Shown: positions 33,275-43,006, counted from the stretch's first letter. The stretch is DNA of 64,000 bases from Parvibaculum sp040390855 (GCA_040390855.1 JAZJXO010000008.1:62001-126000); one strand, 5' to 3'. Notes: generated by a model not told the origin, from the sequence alone. Program-made: numbers and translations.

Positions 33275-34630
33275 TCAACGGATCTCCACAACAGCGTCGC
33301 GCAACAGATCGCGCAGATAGCGCCGCGACATCATCGAGAGCTGCTGGTTTTCAAGATTGGCCTGAATGTCTTCGCGCGTCGGCATCGTGGCGGCGTTGAC
33401 CTTGTGGTCGCAGATTGCCACCAACTCGATATGATCTTCCGCGCGGCGCGGCGGCAGCATGTCGCCGGGCTTGCTCTTGGAGAACAGTTCTTTCATCGGC
33501 GGCGGCAGGCTGCCGAATGTGATGGTCTGCGCGGGATCCGAATAGGCGCCTTCAAACGGCTTGATGATGGCGTCAATGCCGTCACAGGTTTTGAACTGCG
33601 CCTGGAACTGTTTGGCTTGAGCCACGCGTTTTTCAACAGCGGCTCGCGGCGCGTCCTTGGTGAGCGGCAGCGACACTTTCACCAGCACCCACTGGTCTTT
33701 CATCGGATCATTGCCGATGCTTGTCTGCTTGTTGCGCACCTCGAAGAGATAAACACTATTGAGCGTTTTGATCGGGTCGGAGACCGCCCCGATGGGCAGG
33801 TCTTTGACAGCATCGGCAATGTCAGGCGGCAACTGGCTGAGATAGATCCAGCCCATATCGCCACCGTTGCGCGCGGTGGCGGCGCGGCTGAATTGTCGGG
33901 CGACATTGGCGAAGGGTGCGCCCTGACGGATCTGTTCGGCGAGACGACCCGCACCGTCCATCATTTCGCGCTGCTGCTCGTCATTGTCATAACTCAGCAT
34001 GAGTTCAGACAGGAGATAGCGCGGCTGGTCCGCTTCGGTCTTGAGGCGTTCAAGGGTGTTGTTGATTTCTTCGTCGCTCACCGTGATGAGCGGGCCGAAT
34101 TGCTGGCTTACCACGCGGTTCCAGACGATGTCGGCTTTGATCTGATTGACGAGCGAGTCTTTGGACACGCCGTTCTTGTCGAGGAATTCGTCGATCTGCG
34201 TCGTGGTCATATTGGCGCGTCTGGCGATGCCTTCGAGCTGATCGTCAATGTCCTTTTTCTCGGCCTTCACGCTGAGGCGTTGGGCTTCCTGCATTTCGAG
34301 GGCTTCGTCTATCAGCGCGCGCAGGATTTGCGGCTCAATGCGCTGGCGGTTTTCCGGCGTGTCCTGAATGCCCGATGTGGCCATGATGAGGCGCAGGCGC
34401 TGTTCAAGATCGAAGCGCGAGATGAGCTGGTCATTGACGACGGCAGCGATGCCTTGCTGGTCGTCATCCGCGCGGACGGGCGTGGGGGTTGCAACGCCCG
34501 TTGCCAGCGCAAGCAGCAGCGCAAGCGGAAGACACGCCGCCAACAGGCGCTCGCCTGTCTTTGCCGTAAAACGATGAAACAAACTGACACGTGCAGGCGT
34601 GAACGAACACGCGAGCTTTTCTGACTTCAT
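33275..34630 (-). CDS. surA: SurA-like periplasmic chaperone / peptidyl-prolyl isomerase
   Basis: Helps outer-membrane proteins fold in the periplasm. The 451-residue protein has a long N-terminal signal peptide (hydrophobic core about residues 32-48), a SurA N-domain (VVNDQLISRFDLEQRL), and a parvulin-type region with GGDMGWI and LPIGAVSDPI. The ATG at 34630 (MKSEKL) is chosen, since the upstream extension is not conserved-looking. It lies between lptD and pdxA, as in E. coli. The signal region is longer and more basic than usual. Confidence 0.92.
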   Translation of the reverse strand: MKSEKLACSFTPARVSLFHRFTAKTGERLLAACLPLALLLALATGVATPTPVRADDDQQGIAAVVNDQLISRFDLEQRLRLIMATSGIQDTPENRQRIEPQILRALIDEALEMQEAQRLSVKAEKKDIDDQLEGIARRANMTTTQIDEFLDKNGVSKDSLVNQIKADIVWNRVVSQQFGPLITVSDEEINNTLERLKTEADQPRYLLSELMLSYDNDEQQREMMDGAGRLAEQIRQGAPFANVARQFSRAATARNGGDMGWIYLSQLPPDIADAVKDLPIGAVSDPIKTLNSVYLFEVRNKQTSIGNDPMKDQWVLVKVSLPLTKDAPRAAVEKRVAQAKQFQAQFKTCDGIDAIIKPFEGAYSDPAQTITFGSLPPPMKELFSKSKPGDMLPPRRAEDHIELVAICDHKVNAATMPTREDIQANLENQQLSMMSRRYLRDLLRDAVVEIR

Positions 34631-34753
34631 GATACTACGCCGGACGCTCCCGTAAGGCCCGGACGCCCCCGGCCTGAGGCGGACAGAATACTGCAAACAC
34701 AGGGCTAATCAACTGATGAGGGCATGAAAAGAGGGGGCAAAATAGCCTTTCGC

Positions 34754-37093
34754 TCACTCTTTTGGAGGCGGCGTATAGGTGGTGTTTGTCGGATGCTGCG
34801 GGCGGGACTCTTTCTCGCTCGCCCAGCCTGCCGGATCGCCGAAAATCGTATTGCTTTTGGGTCCGAACAGTGCCGGTCCGGGGTTGATCACACCCGCTGC
34901 CGTGTCGGAATTCGTCGAGCTTGTGCCCGTTGACCCGAGGTTTTTGAAGGTTATCTCGACCAGTACCGTATCGGACCTCTCGATGTCCTGATAACTGATG
35001 TTCGAGCGGTAATAACCGACAGCGAGGCCGAAGCACTCGTCCTGATAGCCGATGCCAAAGCGGTTCGAGATCGTTTCCTTATTGGAAATATCATGTGTTG
35101 TGCTGCCGAACAGGCGCCAGTATTCGCTGAGCTTCAGAATGCCGCCCATGTTCACTTCTTCACGTGCTCCGGTCGCGGCTGTGACGAACGGGTCTTGCGC
35201 AAAATATGCATAACCAAGCTGCATGGCGAGCGGGCCTGCGCGGCCGAGCAGGTTGATTTCATTGCGCCTGAATTTGAAGCTTGCCTGATCAAGACGGTAG
35301 CGGTGAACGATCAGGAAGTCGTCACTGGGTGCGATCTGGGTAGAGCCCACATAGTCGGACTGCTGGTCGCGCAAACCGCTGAACGCCGAGAAGCTGTCAT
35401 CTTCCTGCGTGCGGAAACTCTGGCCGAAGAGGAAGCTCGCCTGTGCTCCGTCTTTGCCATAGAGCGAATAGCGGACACCGGCGCTGGCGCGTGAGCCGGA
35501 CTCCCAGCGGTCATAGCCGGGGAAGCGGTTTTCCGAGAAGAGGTTGGTGTCGTCAAACTCGACGTTGAGCGAATCCTCGTTCGGAATTTTGTCGGTATTG
35601 TTCACGTTCGGCGAAACAATGAGTTCCGCGATGGGTTCCAGCACCTGACGGATCGACGTCGCGCTGTTGACGAAAGGATAGCTCACCTCGACGCCCGCCA
35701 GCGGAAGCCCTCTCACAATCGTTTCGCTATCATAGGTCACGCCCGCTGGTGCACCGTTGATTGGTGCCTGATCGGTCTGATAGACGTCGCCGCGCATATT
35801 GGCGAAAAGGCGATAGACCTGACCGGCCTTCGATGTCAGGGATTTTTCCCAGTTAAATGACGTGGACAGACGATTGCTGTTCAGCCCGTTCGGCGTGCCG
35901 AGGATCATCATGTTGGCGTTGAACATCAGGCGACCGTCGCCAAGGATGTCGCCGAAATCCTGATCGACATTGACGAGCGGCGCGACCCATGGTGTGTCCC
36001 CGCGCACCACCCTGGGCAGCAACCCCCGGAAATAATAACCGTCCGCCGTAATGCTGCTGCGACCGTTGAAATGTTCGACATAAAGCCGGTTCGTCAGGTC
36101 CGTCGCGTCTGACAGGCCGTATTTGCGTAAGTATGTCGCGTCCGTTACGAGTTCGGCCTTGTAGCCCCAGTCCCATTGCGGCGCGATGTTGAAGCGTCCG
36201 TCGCCGAACAGGCTGCCACGGAAATCGGCGTCGCCCGGCGTGCCGGCAGTTTGTGTTTTCGGCCAGGTGCCCGTGCCGAAAAAGTTGTACGAACCGGACT
36301 CAATGCGATGACGGAATTCACCTTGGTAGACAATACCTTCCTCGGTCGTAAAGCGTGGTGCGAGGGTCACGTCCATGTTGGGTGCGATCGCCCAAAAGTA
36401 GGGCGTCGTGATTTCCTGACCGAGATCGGACGAGCTGGCAAAGCTTGGCATCAGGAAGCCGGACTGCCGCTTCACGGTCGGATCGGGATGCGAAAAAAAC
36501 GGCAGATAGGCCACCGGTACGCCGAAGATTTCCATGAAGGCATCTTCGTAAATGATGCGCTTGGTATCGGCATTGTGAATGACGCGGAACGCTTTGATCT
36601 GCCAGAGCGGTGTTGTCTTGCCTTCTTCTTTGCAAACCTTGCAGGGGCTGTAAACGCCGCGATGCAGCGTCGTCACAGTGCCGTTGGTCCGCACGGCATC
36701 ATTGCCCGCCAGCCGTGATTTGTCGGTAAGCAGAACCGACAGCGTTTGCACCACGCCGTCTTTCATCTTGTTGCGCAACACGAGATGATCGGCAAACGCC
36801 ACTTCGCCCGTCGGCTCCAGCAGCGAGACATTGCCGTCCGCGGTCACAATATCGCCGCGCTGATCGTAAGTCACCTTGTCGGCTATCAGCACACGGCCGT
36901 CATAGGCGATCTCGACATGGCCGAGTGCGGTCACAACCTCGGTGTCGCGATTGTAAGTAAGATTGTCGGCCTGCATCAGAACGTCACCTGCGGGCTTGGC
37001 AGGTTTTTCGGATGCGGAGGTGCCCGTAGCAGCCGCCACCACAAGGGTCGCAGCGAGCAGGAAGGCGCAGCCTGTCCTCATTCCGAAAAGCAT
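34754..37093 (-). CDS. lptD: LPS-assembly outer membrane protein LptD
   Basis: The outer-membrane barrel that inserts lipopolysaccharide in the outer leaflet with LptE. The 779-residue protein has a signal peptide, an OstA/LptA-like jelly-roll domain (about residues 35-150) and a large beta-barrel. A C-x-x-C pair (VYSPCKVCKEEG) follows the jelly roll, and a Cys occurs near the end in YQDECFGLAVGYY. These may form the disulphides needed for maturation. The ATG at 37093 follows a G-rich site. It sits between lptG and surA. Confidence 0.96.
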   Translation of the reverse strand: MLFGMRTGCAFLLAATLVVAAATGTSASEKPAKPAGDVLMQADNLTYNRDTEVVTALGHVEIAYDGRVLIADKVTYDQRGDIVTADGNVSLLEPTGEVAFADHLVLRNKMKDGVVQTLSVLLTDKSRLAGNDAVRTNGTVTTLHRGVYSPCKVCKEEGKTTPLWQIKAFRVIHNADTKRIIYEDAFMEIFGVPVAYLPFFSHPDPTVKRQSGFLMPSFASSSDLGQEITTPYFWAIAPNMDVTLAPRFTTEEGIVYQGEFRHRIESGSYNFFGTGTWPKTQTAGTPGDADFRGSLFGDGRFNIAPQWDWGYKAELVTDATYLRKYGLSDATDLTNRLYVEHFNGRSSITADGYYFRGLLPRVVRGDTPWVAPLVNVDQDFGDILGDGRLMFNANMMILGTPNGLNSNRLSTSFNWEKSLTSKAGQVYRLFANMRGDVYQTDQAPINGAPAGVTYDSETIVRGLPLAGVEVSYPFVNSATSIRQVLEPIAELIVSPNVNNTDKIPNEDSLNVEFDDTNLFSENRFPGYDRWESGSRASAGVRYSLYGKDGAQASFLFGQSFRTQEDDSFSAFSGLRDQQSDYVGSTQIAPSDDFLIVHRYRLDQASFKFRRNEINLLGRAGPLAMQLGYAYFAQDPFVTAATGAREEVNMGGILKLSEYWRLFGSTTHDISNKETISNRFGIGYQDECFGLAVGYYRSNISYQDIERSDTVLVEITFKNLGSTGTSSTNSDTAAGVINPGPALFGPKSNTIFGDPAGWASEKESRPQHPTNTTYTPPPKE

Positions 37094-37164
37094 GTTCTGG
37101 TGTCCCCCGACAAGGTTCTCAATCTCAAGCCGTTCAAATGGCCTTAGGCCAATCTACAGAAGTG

Positions 37165-38268
37165 CTAACCATCCTCAAGGTGGAAAAGCACCGAAAGCCC
37201 CAAAAGCATCACCACAATCGCCGGTGCCCAGGCCGCGAGGAAGGGTGGCAACACACCGGACTGGCCGAGTGCCAGCGCCAGATCGCTCAAAAAGTAGAGA
37301 ATGAACCCCGCAATCACGCCGCCCATGATGAGTTGCGTCAGCCCGCCAAGCCGCGACGTGCGCAGCGAGAACACGCCGCCGACAAGAACCATCGTGCAGA
37401 GCAGGATCGGTGTCGCTAGCACCGAATAAAAATGCAGCCGGTAGCGAATGGCCGAGAAGCCCGCAGCCTCCGACATCTCGATGAAATGCGGCAGATCCCA
37501 GAAGGAAATGGTGTTCTCATTGGCAAAGCTCTCCTGCACCTTGGTCAGCGTCAGAGTGGTCGGCTGCTTGTATGTGTCGAAATGACGGGGCTGATCGTTT
37601 GACCGGCTGATCCAGGCATCGCGCAAATCCCAGTAGCCGTCTTCGAGATTGGCTTCCTTGGCATCAATGCGTCCCGTGAAGCGCTCGTTCAAATCATAGA
37701 GAAAAATCGTCACATCGCTGAGTCGCAGTCCGAGTTCGCTCACGCGCAGCGCATGAACCACCGACTGCCCGTCATTATCCGCTTGCCTGAGCCACAGCCC
37801 GTTCGACGACACAGCGACGAGGCTCGTCTGTCCGCGCAGATATTTCGCTTCAAGCTCGTCGTTGCGCGCCGACATGGCAGACGCCACCGGATTGTAAATC
37901 GTGACAATGAACGAGCCGATGAAGAACGCGACCGCGAGCGCCGGCATCATAAACTGCCAGACCGATACGCCTGCCGCCCGCGCGATCACCAGTTCATTAT
38001 TGCGTGTGACCCGCAGGAATGAGGCCATACCGCCGAACAACACTGCAAAGGGCAGAAAGTCGCTCCCTGTCGAGGGGAGCTTGAGCAGCGCCATCGACGC
38101 GATAATTCCAAACGAAATGTCCTTCTGTCCGCCCGCGCGCCGCGCCAGTTCCACAATGTCGATCATATAAATGAGTGAAAGAAAAACACCGAAGGTGATC
38201 GCCACCGTAATAAAAAATTGCCGCCCGAGATAGCGCGACAGCGTCCATGAGATATTGACAGACGTCAT
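37165..38268 (-). CDS. lptG: LPS export ABC permease LptG
   Basis: One of two inner-membrane permeases that extract LPS with LptB. The 367-residue protein has six membrane segments with a periplasmic beta-jelly-roll region between the third and fourth. The N-terminal TLSRYLGRQFF and membrane helix pattern fit the family. The ATG at 38268 overlaps the lptF stop as ATGA. The order lptF-lptG-lptD supports the assignment. Confidence 0.95.
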   Translation of the reverse strand: MTSVNISWTLSRYLGRQFFITVAITFGVFLSLIYMIDIVELARRAGGQKDISFGIIASMALLKLPSTGSDFLPFAVLFGGMASFLRVTRNNELVIARAAGVSVWQFMMPALAVAFFIGSFIVTIYNPVASAMSARNDELEAKYLRGQTSLVAVSSNGLWLRQADNDGQSVVHALRVSELGLRLSDVTIFLYDLNERFTGRIDAKEANLEDGYWDLRDAWISRSNDQPRHFDTYKQPTTLTLTKVQESFANENTISFWDLPHFIEMSEAAGFSAIRYRLHFYSVLATPILLCTMVLVGGVFSLRTSRLGGLTQLIMGGVIAGFILYFLSDLALALGQSGVLPPFLAAWAPAIVVMLLGLSVLFHLEDG

Positions 38269-39431
38269 CTGCGCTGCTCCCCGCTCATCGCCTGCCCGGG
38301 CAGCCATCCGAGCACGCGTCGTTTCACGCTGTCATAGGTCATGCCCGAAATTATCGCGCAGCAAAGGAGGCAGATAATGATCGGAAAGGCATAGACCAAC
38401 GGTATCAGGGAACTGTCGACCGTCGTGACATTGTAAATGCTGAAGCCCGTGACGCGGGCCAGCAGCGCCGCCATAGCGGCTGCCGCAATACGCCATGTAT
38501 AGCCGCGCCGGTTGAACGGTGCAGGCAACAGACAGGCCATCGCGATCAATGCGAACATGGCCGGATATAGCGCCGCTGCGAGACGGTCATGCCCTTCCGC
38601 GCGGAGCTTCGTCTTGTAATTCTGGGCGTAAAAATCATTGCTTGCGGGATTGAACAGATCAGGCAAAAAGCGCTCCCGCGCTTCATACTCGGTCACCGGG
38701 CTTTCTGAATTATATTGCGACAGATCGTAAGTGTATTTGTCGAAAAACAGGATCGACACAGGGCTTTGCTTGGGCCCCTGCGTCTCTGTCACACGTTCGA
38801 TATTGCCGTTATACATGACAAGGCGCGGACCATCTGCCGTGCGCACCATCTCGCCGCTCTCGGCCATATAGGTGATCGGCTCGCCGGGCACGCGTTCATC
38901 ATGCACGAGAATGCCGCGTATACCGCCGTTGGGTGTGCGCGAACGCACATAAACGGTCAGCCCCGGTGCCGGATTGGCGAACGTGCCTTCGCGGATCATC
39001 GAGGTCGCAACGTCACCTCGGATTTGAAACAGCCGATTGCGCAACTCGCGCATTCCCGCAGGCATCAGATAGACATTGAGAAACAGCACGATGATCATAG
39101 CCAGGCTGACGAGCAGCATGACCGGAAAGGTCACCGACCAGCGGCTGATGCCGGCGGAAAAAATGACCACAAGTTCACTGTCGCTGATGAGTTTGTTGAG
39201 CGTGTACATAAGTGCGCAGAAAAGCGCGATGGGAAGAACAGTGTTCACCGCGCTCGGTAGCGCCAATATGCTGAGTTCAAAGAACGTGCCGAGAGTCTGT
39301 CCCTGCGTGATCAGCAGATCGAGCATCCGCAAAGCCTGGGTCAGCCAGATGATACCGGTCAGCACAAAAGTGGACAGGACGAAAGGCACTGCCGCCTGCA
39401 TGAAGATGTAACGCGTCAGGACGGGGAACAT
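38265..39431 (-). CDS. lptF: LPS export ABC permease LptF
   Basis: Partner of LptG in the LptB2FG transporter. The 388-residue protein begins MFPVLTRYIFMQAAVPF and has six membrane segments with a periplasmic domain in the middle. The start at 39431 fits the family; the frame continues 34 codons upstream without a ribosome site. The ATPase LptB is not encoded in this window. Its upstream region is shared with the divergent pepA. Confidence 0.95.
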   Translation of the reverse strand: MFPVLTRYIFMQAAVPFVLSTFVLTGIIWLTQALRMLDLLITQGQTLGTFFELSILALPSAVNTVLPIALFCALMYTLNKLISDSELVVIFSAGISRWSVTFPVMLLVSLAMIIVLFLNVYLMPAGMRELRNRLFQIRGDVATSMIREGTFANPAPGLTVYVRSRTPNGGIRGILVHDERVPGEPITYMAESGEMVRTADGPRLVMYNGNIERVTETQGPKQSPVSILFFDKYTYDLSQYNSESPVTEYEARERFLPDLFNPASNDFYAQNYKTKLRAEGHDRLAAALYPAMFALIAMACLLPAPFNRRGYTWRIAAAAMAALLARVTGFSIYNVTTVDSSLIPLVYAFPIIICLLCCAIISGMTYDSVKRRVLGWLPGQAMSGEQRR

Positions 39432-39693
39432 ATGAGTTCTGGCCTTCAGGCTTTGGGTCAAAATAAACCGATCCCATGTCAGGGACATGCACAAGACCGG
39501 CGACTTGGAAGGCCAGACGGCTTTTCCTTTCAAGCGATTGCGTTAGGATACTTGGTCTGAACAGAATTTAGGAGCGCTTTTCTGTGTTTAGAGGCCGGAT
39601 AAGGCCGGAAAAATCATCGGAATGTCCCTCCAGACGATATGCCTACCGATTCGCCAAAGGCCCCAAGCCAAAGGCCTCAAGAAAGAAACATCT

Positions 39694-41181
39694 ATGAAAA
39701 TCTCCTTCGCCGACGCAACGCTTGGCAAAACCGGCGCTCTGGCGCTCATTGTGTCTGAAGCAGCGAACCCTTCAGGCATCACAGCCGATCTCGACAAGAA
39801 AACCGGCGGTGCCGTCAAACGCGCGATGAAAGCGGCCACATTCACCGGCAAGTCCGGCACTGTCCTTGATATTGTCGCCCCGCATGGTGTTGGCTTCAAC
39901 CGCGTCCTGCTGCTGGGTACCGGCAAACTGGCAGACGTCTCGGCAACGGGTATGGAAAATATCGGCGGCGAACTCATCGGCAAATTGGAAAAGATCAAGG
40001 AAGTCTCGGCCACCGTCATTCTCGATGATATTGCCAACAGCAAAATCACTGCCGGTGAAGCCGCCGCCCGCGTCGCTTTCGGCGCGAAGTTGCGTTCTTA
40101 TCGTTTCGACAAATACAAATCGAAAAAGAAAGACGAGACCGGCGAGGTGAAAACTCTCACAGTCGGAACGAAGGCCGCCGCTCCCGCCCGCAAAAATTAC
40201 GCGACACTCGAAAAAATCGCCGACGGCATGTTCCTGACGCGTGACCTTGTGAATGAACCGCCAAACGTCCTCTATCCTGTCGAGTTCGCCCGTCGCGCCA
40301 GAGCGTTGACGAAACTCGGCGTCAAAGTCGAAGTGCTTGGCGAAACGCAAATGCTGAAACTCGGAATGGGGTCCTTGCTCGGTGTAGGGCAGGGCAGCGT
40401 GCGCGAAAGCCAGCTCGTCGTCATGCGCTGGAACGGTGGCAAGACAGGCGACAAGCCCGTCGCCTTTGTTGGCAAAGGCGTCTGTTTCGACACCGGCGGC
40501 ATCTCGCTGAAGCCACCGGCAGGCATGGAAGACATGAAGGGTGACATGGGCGGTGCTGCCTGCGTCACCGGCCTCATGCATGCGCTTGCCGCCCGCAAGG
40601 CCAAGGTCAATGCCGTCGGCGTCATCGGCGTGGTTGAAAACATGCCCGACGGCAATGCCCAGCGTCCGGGCGACATCGTCACCTCCATGTCCGGCCAGAC
40701 CATCGAAATCATCAACACCGACGCCGAAGGCCGTCTCGTTCTGGCCGACGCGCTCCACTACACCGAAAAGCGTTTCGAACCGAAATTCATGATTGATTTG
40801 GCCACGCTCACCGGCGCGATCATGGTCGCGCTCGGCAAGGAATATGCGGGCCTCTTTTCGAATGACGATAAGCTCTCGCAGCAACTCTCCGCTGCCGGTG
40901 AGTCCGAAAACGAAAAAGTCTGGCGTATGCCGATGGGGCCGGCTTACGACAAACTGGTGAACTCCCAGTTCGCCGATATGAAAAACACCGGCGGCCCCCA
41001 TGGCGGTTCGATCACCGCCGCGCAATTCCTCCTGCGCTTCGTGAAAAACACCAAATGGGCGCACTTGGACATTGCCGGTACGGCGATGAACTCTCCCAAA
41101 TCCGCCATCAACCCCTCTTGGGGCTCAGGCTGGGGCGTCCGCCTCCTCAACCGCCTTGTCGCCGATCATTATGAAGGCTAG
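39694..41181 (+). CDS. pepA: Leucyl aminopeptidase
   Basis: A di-metal M17 aminopeptidase that trims peptides in the cytosol; in some bacteria it also binds DNA. The 495-residue protein has the metal and catalytic motifs VGKGVCFDTGGISLKP and NTDAEGRLVLADAL. An N-terminal macro-like domain covers the first 180 residues. The ATG at 39694 follows AAGAAAG; the longer frame from 39622 lacks a ribosome site. holC follows after a large hairpin, the usual pepA-holC order. Confidence 0.97.
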   Translation: MKISFADATLGKTGALALIVSEAANPSGITADLDKKTGGAVKRAMKAATFTGKSGTVLDIVAPHGVGFNRVLLLGTGKLADVSATGMENIGGELIGKLEKIKEVSATVILDDIANSKITAGEAAARVAFGAKLRSYRFDKYKSKKKDETGEVKTLTVGTKAAAPARKNYATLEKIADGMFLTRDLVNEPPNVLYPVEFARRARALTKLGVKVEVLGETQMLKLGMGSLLGVGQGSVRESQLVVMRWNGGKTGDKPVAFVGKGVCFDTGGISLKPPAGMEDMKGDMGGAACVTGLMHALAARKAKVNAVGVIGVVENMPDGNAQRPGDIVTSMSGQTIEIINTDAEGRLVLADALHYTEKRFEPKFMIDLATLTGAIMVALGKEYAGLFSNDDKLSQQLSAAGESENEKVWRMPMGPAYDKLVNSQFADMKNTGGPHGGSITAAQFLLRFVKNTKWAHLDIAGTAMNSPKSAINPSWGSGWGVRLLNRLVADHYEG

Positions 41182-41198
41182 TGAGGCCACCATTCATT

Positions 41199-41239
41199 CG
41201 CTTCGTCATGTGCGGGCTCGCCCCGCGTATGACGAAGCG
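41199..41239. repeat. Long inverted repeat between pepA and holC
   Basis: CGCTTCGTCAT (41199-41209) pairs with ATGACGAAGCG (41229-41239), and GCGGG / CCCGC continue the stem inside. This makes an almost fully paired hairpin of about 41 bases. No T-run follows. It may stabilise the pepA mRNA end or be a small dispersed repeat. Confidence 0.75.
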
Positions 41240-41256
41240 GGAAACAGAACACGTAC

Positions 41257-41706
41257 TTGACCGAAATCCTCTTCTACCACATGCAAAACGCGTCCCTTGA
41301 GCAAGTCCTCCCGCAACTGCTGGAAGCCTCGCTCAAACGCGACTGGCGTGCCGTGGTCAAAGTCGGAGAACCCGCCCGTCTTGACGAACTCAGTACTCAA
41401 CTCTGGACATACAAGCCCGCCTCCTTCCTCCCCCACGGCACGCAAGACGACGGCCCCGCCGACGCGCAGCCCGTCTACCTCACCACTCTGGACGAAAACC
41501 CCAACACCGCGCAGGTTTTGTTTCTCGTCCACGGCGCCGCGCCCGCCGCGCTTGATGGTTACATCCGTTGTGTGCTGATGTTTGATGGTCGCGACGACGC
41601 CGCGCTCAATGCCGCCCGTGCCCAATGGAAATCGCTCAAAGCCCAGGGCCATGACGCGACCTACTGGCAGCAGAGCGACGAAGGCCGCTGGGAAAAGAAG
41701 GCCTAA
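41257..41706 (+). CDS. holC: DNA polymerase III chi subunit
   Basis: The chi subunit links the clamp loader to single-strand binding protein. The 149-residue protein begins TEILFYHM with the family region LEQVLPQLLEASLKRDWRAVV. It has LWTYKPASFLPHG and a C-terminal VLMFDGRDDAALNAARAQWK. The start is TTG at 41257, since the family N-terminus is there and the ATG at 41281 would remove a core strand. Length is normal. Confidence 0.94.
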   Translation: MTEILFYHMQNASLEQVLPQLLEASLKRDWRAVVKVGEPARLDELSTQLWTYKPASFLPHGTQDDGPADAQPVYLTTLDENPNTAQVLFLVHGAAPAALDGYIRCVLMFDGRDDAALNAARAQWKSLKAQGHDATYWQQSDEGRWEKKA

Positions 41707-41832
41707 AGCCGTTCAGTCGCATTTCGTTCTTGAACAGACGTTATTCGTATTTGTGTGTTGAATTGATCATCCGTGTGACCCACATCAAATCTGATTGGGC
41801 TGAGAAAAACACGTAAATAAGGGGGAATCACT

Positions 41833-42750
41833 ATGTCGGGTTGGAAACGAAAACTTTTGATCGTTCTTGGCGCACTCGTCGTCATCGCTGGCGCTGCTTA
41901 TTACTGGCTCTTCATGGAAAGCCATTTTCCGTCCGACGCCAAATTCGAACTCGACATTTCTGAGGTCCGCAAACTCGCCGATGAGCTTCCGGGCGACAAA
42001 CCGGCAACCATCAGTGTTGAACATATCGGCTCTTTTTCGTTCCCCTCGACCGCAGTCGTGGCAGGTGACGGCTGGTCGATGACGCCCATGCCGGTTTTCT
42101 CCTACCGCGTCAATTATGTCGACGGCGCAAGTGGCATCATCGACACCGCCATGCCCGATGTGAAAGACAGCGGCTTGGAAGGTTTCGACAAAGATGCCTT
42201 CGCGCGAATGGAAGCAGCGCTCGGCAAAGCCCGCTTCATCGTGGTGACGCATGAGCATGGCGACCATCTCGGCGGCATCTCGGCCTATCCAGATTTCAAA
42301 TCAATCGCCCCGCAGGTTGGTCTGACCAAAGAACAAATCGACAATTTTGCATACTCGCAGGCCGCCGCTCTCGGTGATGAAAAATACAAACTGCTGACGC
42401 CGGTCGTCTATGACAAATACAAAGCCATCGCACCGGGCGTCGTCCTCATCAAAGCCGCCGGTCACTCGCCGGGCAGCCAGATGGTCTATGTCCGCAAAGC
42501 CGACGGCTCGGAAGTCCTCTTCCTCGGCGACGTCGCATGGCACGTCCGCAACATCGAAACGCTGCGCGAGCGCGCCCGCCTCGTCACCCTGTTCTTCCTC
42601 AAAGAAGATCGCCACGCCGTCTTCGGCCAGTTGAAGGCTCTGTCCGACCTCCGCACCGTCGAACCGAAAATATCAATCGTCCCCGGTCACGACGGCGAGG
42701 TGATGGACGCCCTGTTGAAAGACGGCGTGCTGTCAAAAGGTTTCGAGTAA
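41833..42750 (+). CDS. Membrane-anchored metallo-beta-lactamase-fold hydrolase
   Basis: A 305-residue protein with a single N-terminal membrane segment (about residues 6-26) and a metallo-beta-lactamase fold that would face the periplasm. Metal ligands are His140, His142, Asp144 and His145 in HEHGDH. A later His is in AAGHSPGS, an Asp in LFLGDVAW and a His in VPGHDGE. This family hydrolyses esters, lactones, thioesters or phosphodiesters; the substrate is unknown. The ATG at 41833 follows GGGGGA. It forms a single-gene unit ended by a strong hairpin. Confidence 0.88.
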   Translation: MSGWKRKLLIVLGALVVIAGAAYYWLFMESHFPSDAKFELDISEVRKLADELPGDKPATISVEHIGSFSFPSTAVVAGDGWSMTPMPVFSYRVNYVDGASGIIDTAMPDVKDSGLEGFDKDAFARMEAALGKARFIVVTHEHGDHLGGISAYPDFKSIAPQVGLTKEQIDNFAYSQAAALGDEKYKLLTPVVYDKYKAIAPGVVLIKAAGHSPGSQMVYVRKADGSEVLFLGDVAWHVRNIETLRERARLVTLFFLKEDRHAVFGQLKALSDLRTVEPKISIVPGHDGEVMDALLKDGVLSKGFE

Positions 42751-42753
42751 ATT

Positions 42754-42790
42754 CTTCCCGGCCCTTTCCCGACAGGAGAGGGCCGGGAAG
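42754..42790. terminator. Strong hairpin after the MBL-fold gene
   Basis: CTTCCCGGCCCT (42754-42765) pairs perfectly with AGGGCCGGGAAG (42779-42790). A TTTTTG run follows 9 bases later. It starts 4 bases past the stop codon and probably ends that transcript. The arm sequence resembles other CTTCCC-type palindromes in the window. Confidence 0.6.
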
Positions 42791-42931
42791 AGGAATCATT
42801 TTTGTCACGGGGATAATAAAAACCCCGATAGGCCCGTGTGATGCAGATCCGCCATGGGCACAACTTTATTTTGCGCCGCGGCCCGCGAAATCCTCGTCCG
42901 GGGATTTCCCCTCACGCCGACACATCGGACC

Positions 42932-43006
42932 ATCGACGAACCAACCAACGATCTCGACATGGAAACGGTCAATCTCTTGCAAGAAATGTCGGATGTTTCG
43001 AGCTAG
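42932..43006 (+). pseudogene. Fragment of a Uup-type ABC-F ATPase (Walker B region)
   Basis: The plus-strand frame reads IDEPTNDLDMETVNLLQEM and then SDVSS before a TAG. This is the Walker B and D-loop signature of the second nucleotide-binding domain of Uup-like ABC-F proteins. Upstream the frame is not recognisable and no ribosome site or signature LSGG is seen, so this is a short remnant. It cannot derive from the neighbouring minus-strand ABC-F gene, whose two Walker B sites read DEPTNYLD and DEPTNHLD. It overlaps that gene's stop codon by a few bases. Confidence 0.6.
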
